Made by a program: the position numbers and the translations under genes. A stretch of DNA of 50,773 nt from an uncultured Bacteroidales bacterium (GTDB taxonomy: Bacteria; Bacteroidota; Bacteroidia; Bacteroidales; P3): NCBI GenBank assembly GCA_900319865.1, contig ONQD01000013.1:1-50773 (forward strand). Reading direction: 5' to 3'. Numbering within the stretch: the stretch's first letter is position 1; each line of letters opens with the position of its first letter. The notes beneath the pieces are model-generated. The model made no database searches. It saw only the letters and a program-made list of their open reading frames with translations, and had not been told where the DNA came from. Of this stretch, positions 17,833 through 27,209 are shown in pieces.

Positions 17833-17865
17833 CATAATAAGCTCTTAGTAATTTCTTATTAACCT
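17833..17865. repeat. AT-rich element at composition switch 1 (related to 50350-50382)
   Basis: The segment reads CATAATAAG, 19 bases, AACCT. The same two blocks with the same 19-base spacing occur at 50350-50382, and 24 of 33 positions agree, most differences being transitions. Both sit exactly where the plus strand changes from C-rich to G-rich. Confidence 0.45.
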
Positions 17866-18360
17866 CTGCACTGAAGAAGAATTAAAGATGTGATGGATGA
17901 ATACTGAACTGCAAGCGGAGTTGGATAAAAAGGACACTGGGGACGGGGCAAAAGAGGATTGGATTTATGGCGCGGATGAAGTAACCGTAACTACTAATTG
18001 ATGGGCTGGCGGAAGGTTATTGAGCGGGATGAAAAGAGCTACGAAACCTGGCATCACACTGACTGCATCGTCTGGAGATCGAACTACGTTATTATCTGAA
18101 AGACATCTGTCATGCATCTATACTGCGGTTGATTACAGAGAGCAAATAAGTGGTAGCATGAAAGGTGCATCGCAATATGCCACTGCTGATTTACTCATAG
18201 GTATGAATGCTGCTACTGGATTATTATCATGCCTTAATGCGGCAAGAAAGGCCTTTGGTTCATCCCTTGATTGTAAGGATTGCCGTTTTCTATTGATGAC
18301 GGAATACAATCAGAAGAAGAAAAAATGCAAAAAAATATTTTATATATTAAAAAAATAGCG

Positions 18361-18368
18361 TATTTTTG
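18361..18368 (+). promoter_or_regulatory. TAnnTTTG promoter box of the nucleotide-sugar dehydrogenase gene
   Basis: TATTTTTG follows an A-rich stretch. It predicts a leader of about 70 nt and probably drives the 18.4-26.6 kb gene series. Confidence 0.65.
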
Positions 18369-18444
18369 CAAATTGGTTTTGCAGGTTGTACAATGCAATG
18401 ACCGACACTGGCATGATAATATACAAATAATATAATAAAATAAT

Positions 18445-19719
18445 ATGCAAGAAATTAAGATTGCCGTTATCGGATTAGGCTATGTAGGATTACCTTTGGC
18501 CAGACTGTTTTCCACCAAGTACAAAACTATTGGATACGACATGAACAAGGCCCGAGTTGACGCATTGATGGCAGGTCACGACGCCACTCTCGAGGTTAGC
18601 GACGAATTGTTGCAAGACGCCATTAACAATCACGGGTTTATTTGCTCGGCCAATATTGACGATATACGCCAGTGTAATTTCTATGTGGTTGCCGTTCCCA
18701 CGCCTGTGGACCGCAACAACAATCCAGACCTCACACCCCTTTACGGAGCCAGCGAGGTGGTGGGCAAAGTGATAAGCCGCGGCGACGTGGTAGTGTACGA
18801 GTCAACCGTCTATCCCGGTGTGACCGAGGACGAATGCCTTCCCGTGGTGGAAAAGGTGTCGGGATTGAAGTACAACAAAGACTTTTTTGCCGGTTACAGT
18901 CCCGAACGTATCAATCCCGGTGATAAAGTCCACACCGTAGAGAAAATCACCAAAATCACTTCCGGTTCAACACCCGAGATTGCCGACCTGGTAGACCAAG
19001 TATACTCGTCGGTTCTTCTCAACGGAACCCACAGAGCCTCCAGCATCAAGGTGGCAGAGGCCGCCAAGGTGATTGAAAACAGCCAGCGCGACATCAATAT
19101 CGCATTTGTCAACGAGCTGTCGAAGATTTTCAACCTGATGGGCATTGACACAAACGATGTGCTGGAAGCAGCCGGAACCAAATGGAACTTTATCAAGATG
19201 AACCCTGGACTGGTGGGCGGACACTGCATTTCGGTAGACCCCTACTATCTTGCACAATGCGCCCAACGGTTGGGATACAACCCCGAAATTATTCTTGCCG
19301 GACGCCGCATGAACGACGGCATGGGTGCCTATGTGGCCGACCAGACCATCAAGCTGATGCTGAAGAAAGGCATTCAAGTGCTGCACTCGAAAATCATCAT
19401 CATGGGATTCACCTTCAAGGAGAACTGCCCCGATGTGCGCAACACCCGCGTCATCGATATCTATCACGCCCTGCAGGAGTATAACGCCGACATCACGGTG
19501 TTCGACCCATGGGCATCGCCCGAGCGCGTGAAGCACGAATACGGCATTGATGTGGTGAACACACTGCCCAACGACAAGTACAGTGCCGCCATTATAGCCG
19601 TCGCCCACCGCCAGTTCCGCGAGATGGAAATAGACTTCGAAAAGCTGCTGGAGCCGAACCACGTAATCTACGATGTAAAAGCCATTATGCCCCGCAATTT
19701 GGTGGACGGCAGACTCTAA
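18445..19719 (+). CDS. UDP-N-acetyl-hexosamine 6-dehydrogenase (WbpA/WbpO/TviB-like)
   Basis: Protein of 424 residues of the UDP-glucose/GDP-mannose dehydrogenase family. The NAD motif GLGYVG is at residues 10-15, the catalytic Cys261 in GGHCISVDPYYL, and the C-terminal domain has GFTFKENCPDVRNT. The NPGLVGGHCISVDP variant is that of enzymes oxidising UDP-GlcNAc or UDP-GalNAc to the uronic acid, rather than UDP-glucose. With the WbpB-, WbpE- and WbpI-like genes after it, WbpA-type oxidation of UDP-GlcNAc to UDP-GlcNAcA is the most likely step. It is the first gene of the cluster and has its own promoter. Confidence 0.9.
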   Translation: MQEIKIAVIGLGYVGLPLARLFSTKYKTIGYDMNKARVDALMAGHDATLEVSDELLQDAINNHGFICSANIDDIRQCNFYVVAVPTPVDRNNNPDLTPLYGASEVVGKVISRGDVVVYESTVYPGVTEDECLPVVEKVSGLKYNKDFFAGYSPERINPGDKVHTVEKITKITSGSTPEIADLVDQVYSSVLLNGTHRASSIKVAEAAKVIENSQRDINIAFVNELSKIFNLMGIDTNDVLEAAGTKWNFIKMNPGLVGGHCISVDPYYLAQCAQRLGYNPEIILAGRRMNDGMGAYVADQTIKLMLKKGIQVLHSKIIIMGFTFKENCPDVRNTRVIDIYHALQEYNADITVFDPWASPERVKHEYGIDVVNTLPNDKYSAAIIAVAHRQFREMEIDFEKLLEPNHVIYDVKAIMPRNLVDGRL

Positions 19720-19773
19720 CCGCTTATTCTGAGGCAACAAATAACACTAAACTAAAAAAAGACACTGAAATAC

Positions 19774-20754
19774 ATGGCAAATTTTGCACTGATAGGCGCG
19801 GCCGGCTATATCGCCCCGCGACACCTCAAGGCCATAGCCGATACCGGCAACACCCTGTTGGCCGCCTACGACAAGTTCGACAGCGTGGGTAGACTGGACA
19901 GTTTCTTCCCCGATTGCTCATTCTTTACCGAACAGGAACAGTTTGACCGCTTCTGCTCTAAACAGCAGCATAGCGACAACCCGCTGAACTGGGTATCGAT
20001 CTGCACCCCGAACTATACACATGATGCCTTTATCAGGTACGGTCTGCGTCTGGGATGCGACGTGATATGCGAGAAGCCCTTGGTGCTGAACCCCTACAAC
20101 ATCGACAACTTGATAGAGATGGAGCAAGAAACCGGGCACAAGGCATACACTATATTGCAGCTGAGGTTGCACGACTCGATTGTGGCATTGAAGAAGAAGG
20201 TGGATGAGGGTCCGAAGGATAAGATTTACGACGTGGACCTCACCTATATCACATCTCGGGGCAAGTGGTACTATTCCTCGTGGAAAGGCGATGTGCACAA
20301 AAGTGGAGGCGTGGCCACCAATATCGGTGTACACTTTTACGATATGCTGCAATGGATATTCGGCCCGGTGCAGCAGAACGTGGTGCACGTCATGTCGCAC
20401 GACCGAGTGGCCGGGTATTTGGAATTGAAACAAGCCCGTGTGCGCTACTTTCTGAGCATCAATGCCGACTGTTTGCCTCCCAATGCAGTGCAAGGCGAAA
20501 AACGCACTTACCGCACCATCATGATTGACGGCGACGAGTTTGAATTCAGCCAAGGGTTTACGGAGCTGCACACCAAGAGTTACCAAGAGATTCTGGCCGG
20601 ACGTGGATTCCGCATCAGTGAAGCGCGCAACTGCATACAGATAGTAAGCGACATCCGTCATTCCACCCCTGTAGGACTGAAAGGCGACTACCATCCGCTG
20701 GCCAAAATGCCGCTTTCAGCCCACCCGTTTGGATGGACAGACATGAAGTATTAA
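19774..20754 (+). CDS. Gfo/Idh/MocA family UDP-N-acetylglucosaminuronate 3-dehydrogenase (WbpB/WlbA-like)
   Basis: NAD-dependent oxidoreductase of 326 residues. An N-terminal Rossmann start (ALIGAAGYIAPRHL) is followed by the EKPLVLNP motif near residue 105, whose Lys is the usual catalytic residue of the family. The sequence GAAGYIAPRHLKAI is characteristic of WbpB/WlbA, which oxidise C3 of UDP-GlcNAcA to give the 3-keto sugar used by the next enzyme. The partner aminotransferase gene starts 33 bp downstream, matching the usual WbpB-WbpE pairing in which 2-oxoglutarate recycles the cofactor. Confidence 0.88.
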   Translation: MANFALIGAAGYIAPRHLKAIADTGNTLLAAYDKFDSVGRLDSFFPDCSFFTEQEQFDRFCSKQQHSDNPLNWVSICTPNYTHDAFIRYGLRLGCDVICEKPLVLNPYNIDNLIEMEQETGHKAYTILQLRLHDSIVALKKKVDEGPKDKIYDVDLTYITSRGKWYYSSWKGDVHKSGGVATNIGVHFYDMLQWIFGPVQQNVVHVMSHDRVAGYLELKQARVRYFLSINADCLPPNAVQGEKRTYRTIMIDGDEFEFSQGFTELHTKSYQEILAGRGFRISEARNCIQIVSDIRHSTPVGLKGDYHPLAKMPLSAHPFGWTDMKY

Positions 20755-20787
20755 AAAAAATCATTAACGCAATAAAGGGAACAGACA

Positions 20788-21993
20788 ATGGAGTTTAGAG
20801 ACTTGAAGAAACAATATCAGGTACTGAAAACCGACATGGACAAGGCTATGACCGATGTGGCCACCTCGGGAGCATTCATCATGGGCGAACCCGTGAAGAT
20901 GCTGGAACAGGAACTGGCCAACTATGTCGGTGTGAAACATTGTATCAGCTGTGCCAACGGCACCGATGCCCTCACCCTTGCACTGAAGACTCTGGGCATC
21001 GGGAAAGGCGATGTGGTGTTTGTGCCCGATTTCACTTTCTTCTCCACTGCCGAGGTGGTGGCATTGGAAGGTGCCCTGCCCGTGTTTGTGGATGTTGACC
21101 CAGACACGTTCAATATGGACCCCTCCAGCCTGGCCGAGGCCATAGAATGTGTGCGCGATGACATGTCGTTGAGAGCGAAAGCAGTCATAGCGGTGGACCT
21201 TTTCGGTATGCCTGCCAATTACGCTGAGATACGCAAGGTGGCCAAACAGCACGACCTCTACATCATAGAAGACGGAGCCCAAGGGTTTGGCGGTTGGACG
21301 GACTACGATGTCAGCAACAGCGGGGTTGTCACTCCCTGCCCCAAGGGCAAAAGAGCCTGCAGTTTCGGTGATATCAGCACCACATCTTTCTTCCCTGCAA
21401 AACCTTTGGGATGCTATGGCGACGGCGGTGCAGTGTTTACCAATAACGACGAATGGGCAGACTATATCCGTTCGCTTCGGGTTCACGGCAAGGGAAGCAA
21501 CAAATACGACAATGTGCGTATTGGACTCAACTCCCGTCTCGACACCATGCAGGCCGCCATTCTGAGGGTGAAGCTGAAAGCCTTTATAGACCACGAACTG
21601 GCCGATGTGAACCGTGCGGCTGAATATTACACCCAACTTATCACCGGAACACTGCGATTCAGCAAGAAGGAAATACAAATCACAGCTCCCACACTGCCCA
21701 AAGGATATGGCAGCAGTTGGGCACAATACACCGTACGGCTCAGTGTTCCGTCAGGAAACGGGACATTCAACCGCGAAGCCTTACAGGCAAAGATGAAGGC
21801 CAAAGGCATACCCACCATGGTGTATTACCCCATACCCATGAGCTACCAGACAGCATTCCGGGGGTTGCGCCGCTTTGTGCTGACCCCACATGCCGAAAAC
21901 CTGTCGAAGAGTGTGCTCTCGCTGCCAATGCACCCCTATATCACACGCGAGGAAATACGCTACGTGGTTGAGTCGCTGGTGAACAGTATTTAA
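20788..21993 (+). CDS. DegT/DnrJ/EryC1 family sugar aminotransferase (WbpE/WlbC-like)
   Basis: PLP-dependent enzyme of 401 residues, glutamate as likely amino donor. The PLP lysine is Lys205 in FFPAKPLG, preceded by the EDGAQGFG block and followed by GDGGAVFT. It is expected to put an amino group on C3 of the 3-keto-UDP-GlcNAcA made by the WbpB-like enzyme, giving UDP-GlcNAc3NA. It starts 33 bp after that gene. At about 400 residues it is longer than P. aeruginosa WbpE (about 360); a 20-residue insert near residues 172-190 (YDVSNSG to KGKRACS) accounts for part of this. The next step, N-acetylation by WbpD, has no recognisable gene here. Confidence 0.9.
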   Translation: MEFRDLKKQYQVLKTDMDKAMTDVATSGAFIMGEPVKMLEQELANYVGVKHCISCANGTDALTLALKTLGIGKGDVVFVPDFTFFSTAEVVALEGALPVFVDVDPDTFNMDPSSLAEAIECVRDDMSLRAKAVIAVDLFGMPANYAEIRKVAKQHDLYIIEDGAQGFGGWTDYDVSNSGVVTPCPKGKRACSFGDISTTSFFPAKPLGCYGDGGAVFTNNDEWADYIRSLRVHGKGSNKYDNVRIGLNSRLDTMQAAILRVKLKAFIDHELADVNRAAEYYTQLITGTLRFSKKEIQITAPTLPKGYGSSWAQYTVRLSVPSGNGTFNREALQAKMKAKGIPTMVYYPIPMSYQTAFRGLRRFVLTPHAENLSKSVLSLPMHPYITREEIRYVVESLVNSI

Positions 21994-22010
21994 CACACAC
22001 ATGTCACACC

Positions 22011-22502
22011 ATGGAAAGAAGAATATGCCACAACGATGGAATTTCTCCAGTATGGGACGGCAGAATATTCTTCAAGAAATGTATGTCGCTAAGCGAAAAG
22101 TGCTATTCATTCCCCATTGCCCTAAACGTTGAACGACCGACAAGGGAGGGTATGCCCATTATCGGCGTTTCCCATCCGGACGGGAAGTCGAATGATTTTG
22201 CCCACAGGGACCACCGCGAACAGCATTTGAACAGGACTCAGGTTCATCATATATCCGACCACATGGTGGCCACAAAAGCCATCACCTCAGTCGATGAAGC
22301 ACCGAGTATGATAGTACAATGTGTATTCGACGAGGCGGTATCTGAAGCCACAGCGAAGCTACACCGACTCAACCCCGACCAAAGCAAAAACTGGAGGCAT
22401 AACGGGAAAGCACAAGTGCATCGCAACCACCGAGCCATTTCCCAGCTATTCGTAGGCAGAGTTTTAAATACATCTTTACAGAACAACAAGCAAACAACAT
22501 GA
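22011..22502 (+). CDS. Unrecognised reading frame in the position expected for a WbpD acetyltransferase
   Basis: The gap of 574 bp between the aminotransferase and epimerase genes holds one open frame of 163 codons beginning MERRICHNDGIS. It has no signal peptide, no membrane segment and no hexapeptide (left-handed beta-helix) repeats, so it is not a WbpD-type acetyltransferase. It is rich in His, Asn and Arg. Arginines are often AGA/AGG here, whereas neighbours mostly use CGC/CGT, which argues against a long-resident gene. It could be a small new gene, a decayed insert or chance. The spacing is close to the length of a wbpD gene, but I see no remnant of one. Confidence 0.3.
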   Translation: MERRICHNDGISPVWDGRIFFKKCMSLSEKCYSFPIALNVERPTREGMPIIGVSHPDGKSNDFAHRDHREQHLNRTQVHHISDHMVATKAITSVDEAPSMIVQCVFDEAVSEATAKLHRLNPDQSKNWRHNGKAQVHRNHRAISQLFVGRVLNTSLQNNKQTT

Positions 22503-22567
22503 TACCGATGGATGGGACAAGCCTTTTGCCCATTCCACCGGTTCAAAATCATAAGGAGACATAATAG

Positions 22568-23734
22568 ATGAAATTACTCACCGTCATCGGGGCCCGTCCC
22601 CAAATCATCAAAGCCGCCGCCATCAGCCGAGCCATAGCAAATGGTTTTTCCGACCAAGTGGAAGAGCGTATCCTGCATACCGGACAACATTATGATGCCA
22701 ATATGTCACAGGTCTTCTTCGACGAACTGGGCATTCCCCAGCCCCACTACAATCTTAAGGTGGGTTCCGGCCGTCATGGTGCACAGACAGCCAAGATGAT
22801 TTCAGGTATAGAGGAGGTGTTAATGACCAGCGCTTTCGATGGCGTAATACTCTATGGCGACACCAATTCCACATTAGCCGGAGCTGTGGCTGCATCGAAA
22901 CTGCATGTGCCCGTTTATCATATCGAGGCAGGACTGCGTTCTTTCAACATGACTATGCCCGAGGAAATCAACCGCATTGTGTGCGACCAACTCTCCAATA
23001 TCTGTTTCGCCCCCACCCAAACGGCTGTCAATAACCTTAGAAACGAAGGTTTCATGGAAAGCCACGCCACTTTTGCCGGAGGCCGTCACCGAAAGGTTTG
23101 CAACTGCGGTGATGTTATGTATGACAACAGCATGTATTTTGCCACACTGGCCAATCAGCGGTGCCATATAATCAATAAATTAGGGCTACAGCCCAACAAC
23201 TACATTCTTGCCACAATACATCGTGACAACAATACCGACAACCCAGAGCGGTTATTGGCCATCATGACTGCCCTGAACGATATAGCACAACAGGACAACA
23301 TCCAGGTTGTGTTGCCGTTGCATCCTCGCACTCGAAAAATGCTCCAGAATACAACGCTTCCATTCAGCATAGCGGGTTTGGAATCGTCTGCCACTAACAG
23401 CATCAACAACGACAATACTTGCGCCATACGAATCATTCCTCCTGCCAGTTTCTTCGAAATCAACATGCTTGAACAATACGCAAAAGTGGTGATGACCGAC
23501 AGTGGCGGCGTGCAGAAAGAAGCATTCTTCTTTGAAAAACCTTGCGTAATTCTACGGCCTGAAACCGAATGGGTTGAGATTGTGGAACATGGGGCTGGCC
23601 TTATTGCCGATGCCAACTACGACCGCATTGTCGCCTCATATCGACAGCTGGTTGACCACCCTGTGCATTTCCCCCATCTCTTCGGCAATGGACATGCGGC
23701 AGAAAAAATAATTGAAACCATTATAGAATATTAA
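22568..23734 (+). CDS. Non-hydrolysing UDP-N-acetylglucosamine 2-epimerase family (WbpI/WecB-like)
   Basis: Cytosolic enzyme of 388 residues that inverts C2. The family hallmarks are present: GARPQIIKAAA at the N-terminus, LHTGQHYD, GDTNSTLAG, HIEAGLRSF, EEINR and the C-terminal MTDSGGVQKEAFFF block. GARPQIIKAA, where WecB has GTRPEAIKMA, resembles the WbpI/WlbD branch acting on UDP-GlcNAc3NAcA, in line with the neighbouring genes. A usable purine-rich ribosome site (AAGGAG) lies 9-14 bp before the ATG, uncommon in this window. The next gene starts 4 bp after the stop. Confidence 0.92.
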   Translation: MKLLTVIGARPQIIKAAAISRAIANGFSDQVEERILHTGQHYDANMSQVFFDELGIPQPHYNLKVGSGRHGAQTAKMISGIEEVLMTSAFDGVILYGDTNSTLAGAVAASKLHVPVYHIEAGLRSFNMTMPEEINRIVCDQLSNICFAPTQTAVNNLRNEGFMESHATFAGGRHRKVCNCGDVMYDNSMYFATLANQRCHIINKLGLQPNNYILATIHRDNNTDNPERLLAIMTALNDIAQQDNIQVVLPLHPRTRKMLQNTTLPFSIAGLESSATNSINNDNTCAIRIIPPASFFEINMLEQYAKVVMTDSGGVQKEAFFFEKPCVILRPETEWVEIVEHGAGLIADANYDRIVASYRQLVDHPVHFPHLFGNGHAAEKIIETIIEY

Positions 23735-23738
23735 AGCA

Positions 23739-26594
23739 ATGCAACTCCATACTGACCCCCTCCATCGCATAGCCTACGCCACCGATGCCTCCGCCTATCG
23801 CGAATTGCCTCAGGCTGTAGCCTATCCGGAAAACGAAAATGAGATTGTTGAGCTGATACAATTAGCTCATAGGCTCCACACCCATCTCATTCCCCGTGCA
23901 GGGGGAACCAGCATTGCCGGGCAGGTGGTAGGAGATGGTATTGTGGTGGACATCAGCCGCCATTTCAACCATATTCTTGAAGTCAACCCTGCCGAACGGT
24001 GGGCAAAGGTGGAACCCGGAGTTGTGCGTGACGAGCTAAACCTCTACCTGAAGCCTTATGGTCTCTTTTTCAGCCCGGAAACATCCACCAGCAACCGTTG
24101 CTGTATTGGTGGCATGGTGGGCAACAACTCCTGCGGCACCCACTCTTTGGTCTATGGCAGCACCCGTCACCATGTTCTCGAAATTGAAGGCTTCTTAAGT
24201 GACGGCACCCGTTTCAACACATCCAACCGCAAAGGGAGTCCACTCCTCGACAGTATCTATGAACAACTTGCTTCATGGCAGGCTGACCCCACGGTTAGGC
24301 AACTTATAAACGACAATTTCCCTGACGCCAGCCTGAAGCGCCGCAGTTGCGGTTATGCCATTGACGAATGCATAGCTGGCAACGATAGCAACACGCCCAT
24401 CGACCTCTGCAAACTCATCTGTGGAAGTGAGGGCACGTTGTGCTTTGTCACGGCCATCAAAGTCTCTCTCGACCCCCTTCCGTCCGAGAAGCAAATGGTG
24501 CTATGTGCCCACTGCAATAGCCTGGCGCAAAGCTACCAGGCCAACCTCGTTGCATTGAAGTATCATCCCACCGCCGTTGAGTTGATGGATGGAAAGATAC
24601 TCGAGCTATGCCGCAACAACCCCACGCAAGAGCGTAACCGTTTCTTTGTTCATGGCGAACCTGCAGCTCTCATCATTGCAGAATTCAATGGTGAAGACAT
24701 GGACCAACAAGCAAACTCCATGGAGCAAGAGTTGATAGATAAAGGATTGGCTTATCATTGCAGCCGGGTATATGGCAACGACATCAACCGTGTATGGGCG
24801 CTGCGCAAAGCAGGACTTGGCGTATTGACTGGAACCCGAAGCGACCGCAAACCCATTGGGGTCATCGAGGACACCGCCGTTGCCCCGGAACGGTTGCCCG
24901 AATATCTCGATGATTTTGCCCAAATGATGCAACGCCTCGGTCTCGAATGTGTATACTATGGCCACATCGGCACCGGAGAACTACATCTGCGTCCCATTCT
25001 CGACATCAAGCAGCCTGCCGACCGTCGACTCTTCCGACAAGTGGCCGAAGAAACCGCGCTGTTGGTACGCCGACACCGCGGAAGCCTAAGCGGCGAGCAT
25101 GGCGACGGACGTCTGCGTGGCGAGTTCATCCCCATAATGTATGGCGACGAGGTTTACCAAATGATGCGTCAAGTAAAGCAATGTTGGGATCCAGATGGAA
25201 TATTCAACATGCACAAGATTGTTGACGCTCCACCTATGGACCAATCGCTTCGCTACGATGTCAACCAGCAATACCTCTTCCACGACCATGAAATCATGTG
25301 CAGCATAGAGCAGTGCAATGGTGCTGGCGATTGTCGTAAAAGCAATGCCATCGGCGGCACCTTATGTCCTGCCTTCAAACAATCGCACGACGAACTGCTC
25401 TCCACCCGAGCCCGGGCAAACGTTCTCCGTGAACTTCTTACACGAGGCATGCCCGACCCCTCGCCTCTTGCCACCGATAAATCCAAAACCGACTCACGGC
25501 ATCTGATAGAGGAAGTGCTTTATAGTTGTCTTGCATGCAAAGGCTGCAAAGGTGAATGCCCATCCAATGTGGATATGACCCGTATCCGCGCCCAAGTGCT
25601 GCAACAACTCTACAATAGCCATGGCACTCCCTTCCGCAGTTGGATGGTAGCCCGCATGGCCATGGTGGAACAGCTTGGACATATTGTTTTCCCATTGTAT
25701 AACTACTTTGCCTCGGCCTCTTGGTCATCTGCCATTATTAAGAAGATTGTATCATTTGCGCCCCAACGTTCCATTCCGGCACTCTCTCCCAAAACCACTC
25801 GCCAATTGGTTAAACACCTTCCTTCTCCTGCACATCCCAAAGGGCGTGTACTTTTCTTTGCCGATGAATTCACCAACCTCCAGGAAGCCGAATTGGGGCT
25901 TGAATTTGCCCAACTTCTTGTTCATCTAGGCTACGAAGTCATTGTTCCCCGTCATGTGGAGAGTGGCCGCGCCGCCATTTCCAAAGGATGTCTCAAATTG
26001 GCCTCTAAATACGCCCGCAAGAACATACGGCGGCTCGCACCCCTTGTCTCCGACAGCACACCCCTTGTGGGTATAGAACCCAGCTGTATTCTCTCTTTCC
26101 GTGACGAATACCCCGACCTTGTGCCCGACCACATGAAGGACACCGCCCGGAAACTAGCATCCAACTGTCTGCTTTACGACGAATTCATCATGCGCGAAGT
26201 GGCCCGTGGAAATATCTCCGCCGAACAGTTCCGTTCCGATGCAGTTGAAATATGGCTGCATGGCCATTGCCATCAAAAAGCCCTTGTAGGCATCGAATAC
26301 ACGGCCTCTATGCTCCGCCTTCTCCCCAACTGCAACCTCCATGTCATTCCCTCCGGTTGTTGTGGCATGGCGGGGTCTTTCGGCTATGAAAAGGAGCATT
26401 ACCAAACATCAATGGAAATAGGCGAGATGGTTCTCTTCCCTGCCGTCCGCGATGCAGTCCACAAGACCGAAGGAAAGCCCGTCACCATGATGGTTGCCGC
26501 TCCCGGCACTTCCTGCCGCCAACAAATACTCGACGGCACAGGCATCCATGCCCTTCACCCCATACAAATCATGCTCCGCATGCTCAAAAACTGA
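23739..26594 (+). CDS. FAD- and Fe-S-containing D-2-hydroxyacid dehydrogenase (YdiJ / D-lactate dehydrogenase type)
   Basis: Protein of 951 residues joining a GlcD-like half to a GlpC-like half. The FAD_binding_4 domain covers about residues 20-230 (PRAGGTSIAGQ, then GGMVGNNSCGTHS). The FAD-oxidase C domain runs to about 510 and includes HIGTGELHLRP and SGEHGDGR. Two cysteine groups follow: Cys521/526/532/542 and CLACKGCKGECP at 597-608, for 4Fe-4S clusters. The C-terminus has heterodisulfide-reductase-like CCG sequences (GHCHQK, PSGCCGMAGSFGYE). It probably oxidises D-lactate or D-2-hydroxyglutarate and passes electrons to the respiratory chain. It begins 4 bp after the epimerase gene although it has no obvious part in sugar synthesis. 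Confidence 0.88.
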   Translation: MQLHTDPLHRIAYATDASAYRELPQAVAYPENENEIVELIQLAHRLHTHLIPRAGGTSIAGQVVGDGIVVDISRHFNHILEVNPAERWAKVEPGVVRDELNLYLKPYGLFFSPETSTSNRCCIGGMVGNNSCGTHSLVYGSTRHHVLEIEGFLSDGTRFNTSNRKGSPLLDSIYEQLASWQADPTVRQLINDNFPDASLKRRSCGYAIDECIAGNDSNTPIDLCKLICGSEGTLCFVTAIKVSLDPLPSEKQMVLCAHCNSLAQSYQANLVALKYHPTAVELMDGKILELCRNNPTQERNRFFVHGEPAALIIAEFNGEDMDQQANSMEQELIDKGLAYHCSRVYGNDINRVWALRKAGLGVLTGTRSDRKPIGVIEDTAVAPERLPEYLDDFAQMMQRLGLECVYYGHIGTGELHLRPILDIKQPADRRLFRQVAEETALLVRRHRGSLSGEHGDGRLRGEFIPIMYGDEVYQMMRQVKQCWDPDGIFNMHKIVDAPPMDQSLRYDVNQQYLFHDHEIMCSIEQCNGAGDCRKSNAIGGTLCPAFKQSHDELLSTRARANVLRELLTRGMPDPSPLATDKSKTDSRHLIEEVLYSCLACKGCKGECPSNVDMTRIRAQVLQQLYNSHGTPFRSWMVARMAMVEQLGHIVFPLYNYFASASWSSAIIKKIVSFAPQRSIPALSPKTTRQLVKHLPSPAHPKGRVLFFADEFTNLQEAELGLEFAQLLVHLGYEVIVPRHVESGRAAISKGCLKLASKYARKNIRRLAPLVSDSTPLVGIEPSCILSFRDEYPDLVPDHMKDTARKLASNCLLYDEFIMREVARGNISAEQFRSDAVEIWLHGHCHQKALVGIEYTASMLRLLPNCNLHVIPSGCCGMAGSFGYEKEHYQTSMEIGEMVLFPAVRDAVHKTEGKPVTMMVAAPGTSCRQQILDGTGIHALHPIQIMLRMLKN

Positions 26595-26611
26595 CACTCG
26601 TTACATACGCA

Positions 26612-26648
26612 AAAGAGCGGGACACCTGTTGAAGGCATCCCGCTCTTT
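26612..26648. terminator. Bidirectional terminator between convergent genes
   Basis: AAAGAGCGGGA (26612-26622) pairs perfectly with TCCCGCTCTTT (26638-26648). The flanking A and T runs provide a U tract on both strands, serving the dehydrogenase gene (plus) and the rubrerythrin gene (minus). Confidence 0.9.
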
Positions 26649-26666
26649 CTATTACGAAGAGTCAGA

Positions 26667-27209
26667 TTATTTCTTGAAATAACGGTTGTAGAGACCCTCC
26701 AAAGCCTTTCCGTGGCGAGCCTCGTCGCGAGCCATTTCATGAACAGTGTCGTGAATTGCATCCAAATTCAGCGCCTTGGCACGTTTGGCTAAGTCAGTCT
26801 TGCCAGCGGTGGCACCATACTCTGCGTCAATGCGCATCTTCAGATTCTCAGCAGTGCTGTCGGTAAGCACCTCACCCAGCAGTTCTGCAAACTTGGCAGC
26901 GTGCTCTGCTTCCTCAAAAGCAGCCTTCTCCCAATACAAACCCACTTCGGGATAGCCCTCGCGGTGTGCCACACGGGCCATGGCAAGATACATTCCCACT
27001 TCTTTGCATTCGCCTTCAAAATTGGCACGCAAATCCATCATAATGTCTTCGGGAGCACCCTTGGCAACTCCCACAATATGCTCTGCAGCCCAAGTTTTTA
27101 CATCTTCTACTACTTCCTGCATTTGCTTGCCGCAAATAGGACACTTTTCGGGCATTTCATCGCCTTCATAAACATAGCCACAAACGGGGCAGATAAACTT
27201 TTTGCTCAT
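26667..27209 (-). CDS. Reverse-type rubrerythrin (N-terminal rubredoxin plus ferritin-like di-iron domain)
   Basis: Protein of 180 residues. The rubredoxin domain is at the N-terminus, with iron-binding Cys7/10 (CPVC) and Cys23/26 (CPIC). The four-helix ferritin-like domain (about residues 40-175) has Glu ligands in [18 protein letters not shown] and ARDEARHG. This order is reversed from classical rubrerythrin, so it belongs to the revRbr group, which reduces hydrogen peroxide with electrons from NAD(P)H-linked donors in anaerobes. It points to an anaerobic lifestyle. It is a single gene on the minus strand, divergent from the outer membrane barrel gene; no clear -7 box was found before it. 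Confidence 0.95.
   Translation of the reverse strand: MSKKFICPVCGYVYEGDEMPEKCPICGKQMQEVVEDVKTWAAEHIVGVAKGAPEDIMMDLRANFEGECKEVGMYLAMARVAHREGYPEVGLYWEKAAFEEAEHAAKFAELLGEVLTDSTAENLKMRIDAEYGATAGKTDLAKRAKALNLDAIHDTVHEMARDEARHGKALEGLYNRYFKK

Larger units (their letters stand above)
17679..18444. other. Long intergenic region containing an abrupt strand-composition switch
   Basis: With the terminator included, the gap between genes is 848 bp. Left of about 17830 the plus strand is extremely C-rich and G-poor (17701-17820: 58 C, 9 G). Right of about 17870 it is purine-rich (17881-18000: 38 G, 14 C). An AT-rich core separates the two. A reading frame of 112 codons at 18020-18358 has no family similarity I can recognise and ends in poly-lysine codons inside the A-rich promoter zone, so I do not call it a gene. 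The promoter of the next gene is at 18361. Confidence 0.6.

Noticed and set aside
17833-17865. Chromosomal replication origin at a composition switch
   Set aside because: No dnaA, DnaA-box cluster or other origin genes are nearby, and three such switches occur in 33 kb.
18020-18358. 112-codon plus-strand reading frame in the 17.6-18.4 kb gap
   Set aside because: No recognisable family, no ribosome site, and it ends in Lys codons within the A-rich promoter zone of the next gene.
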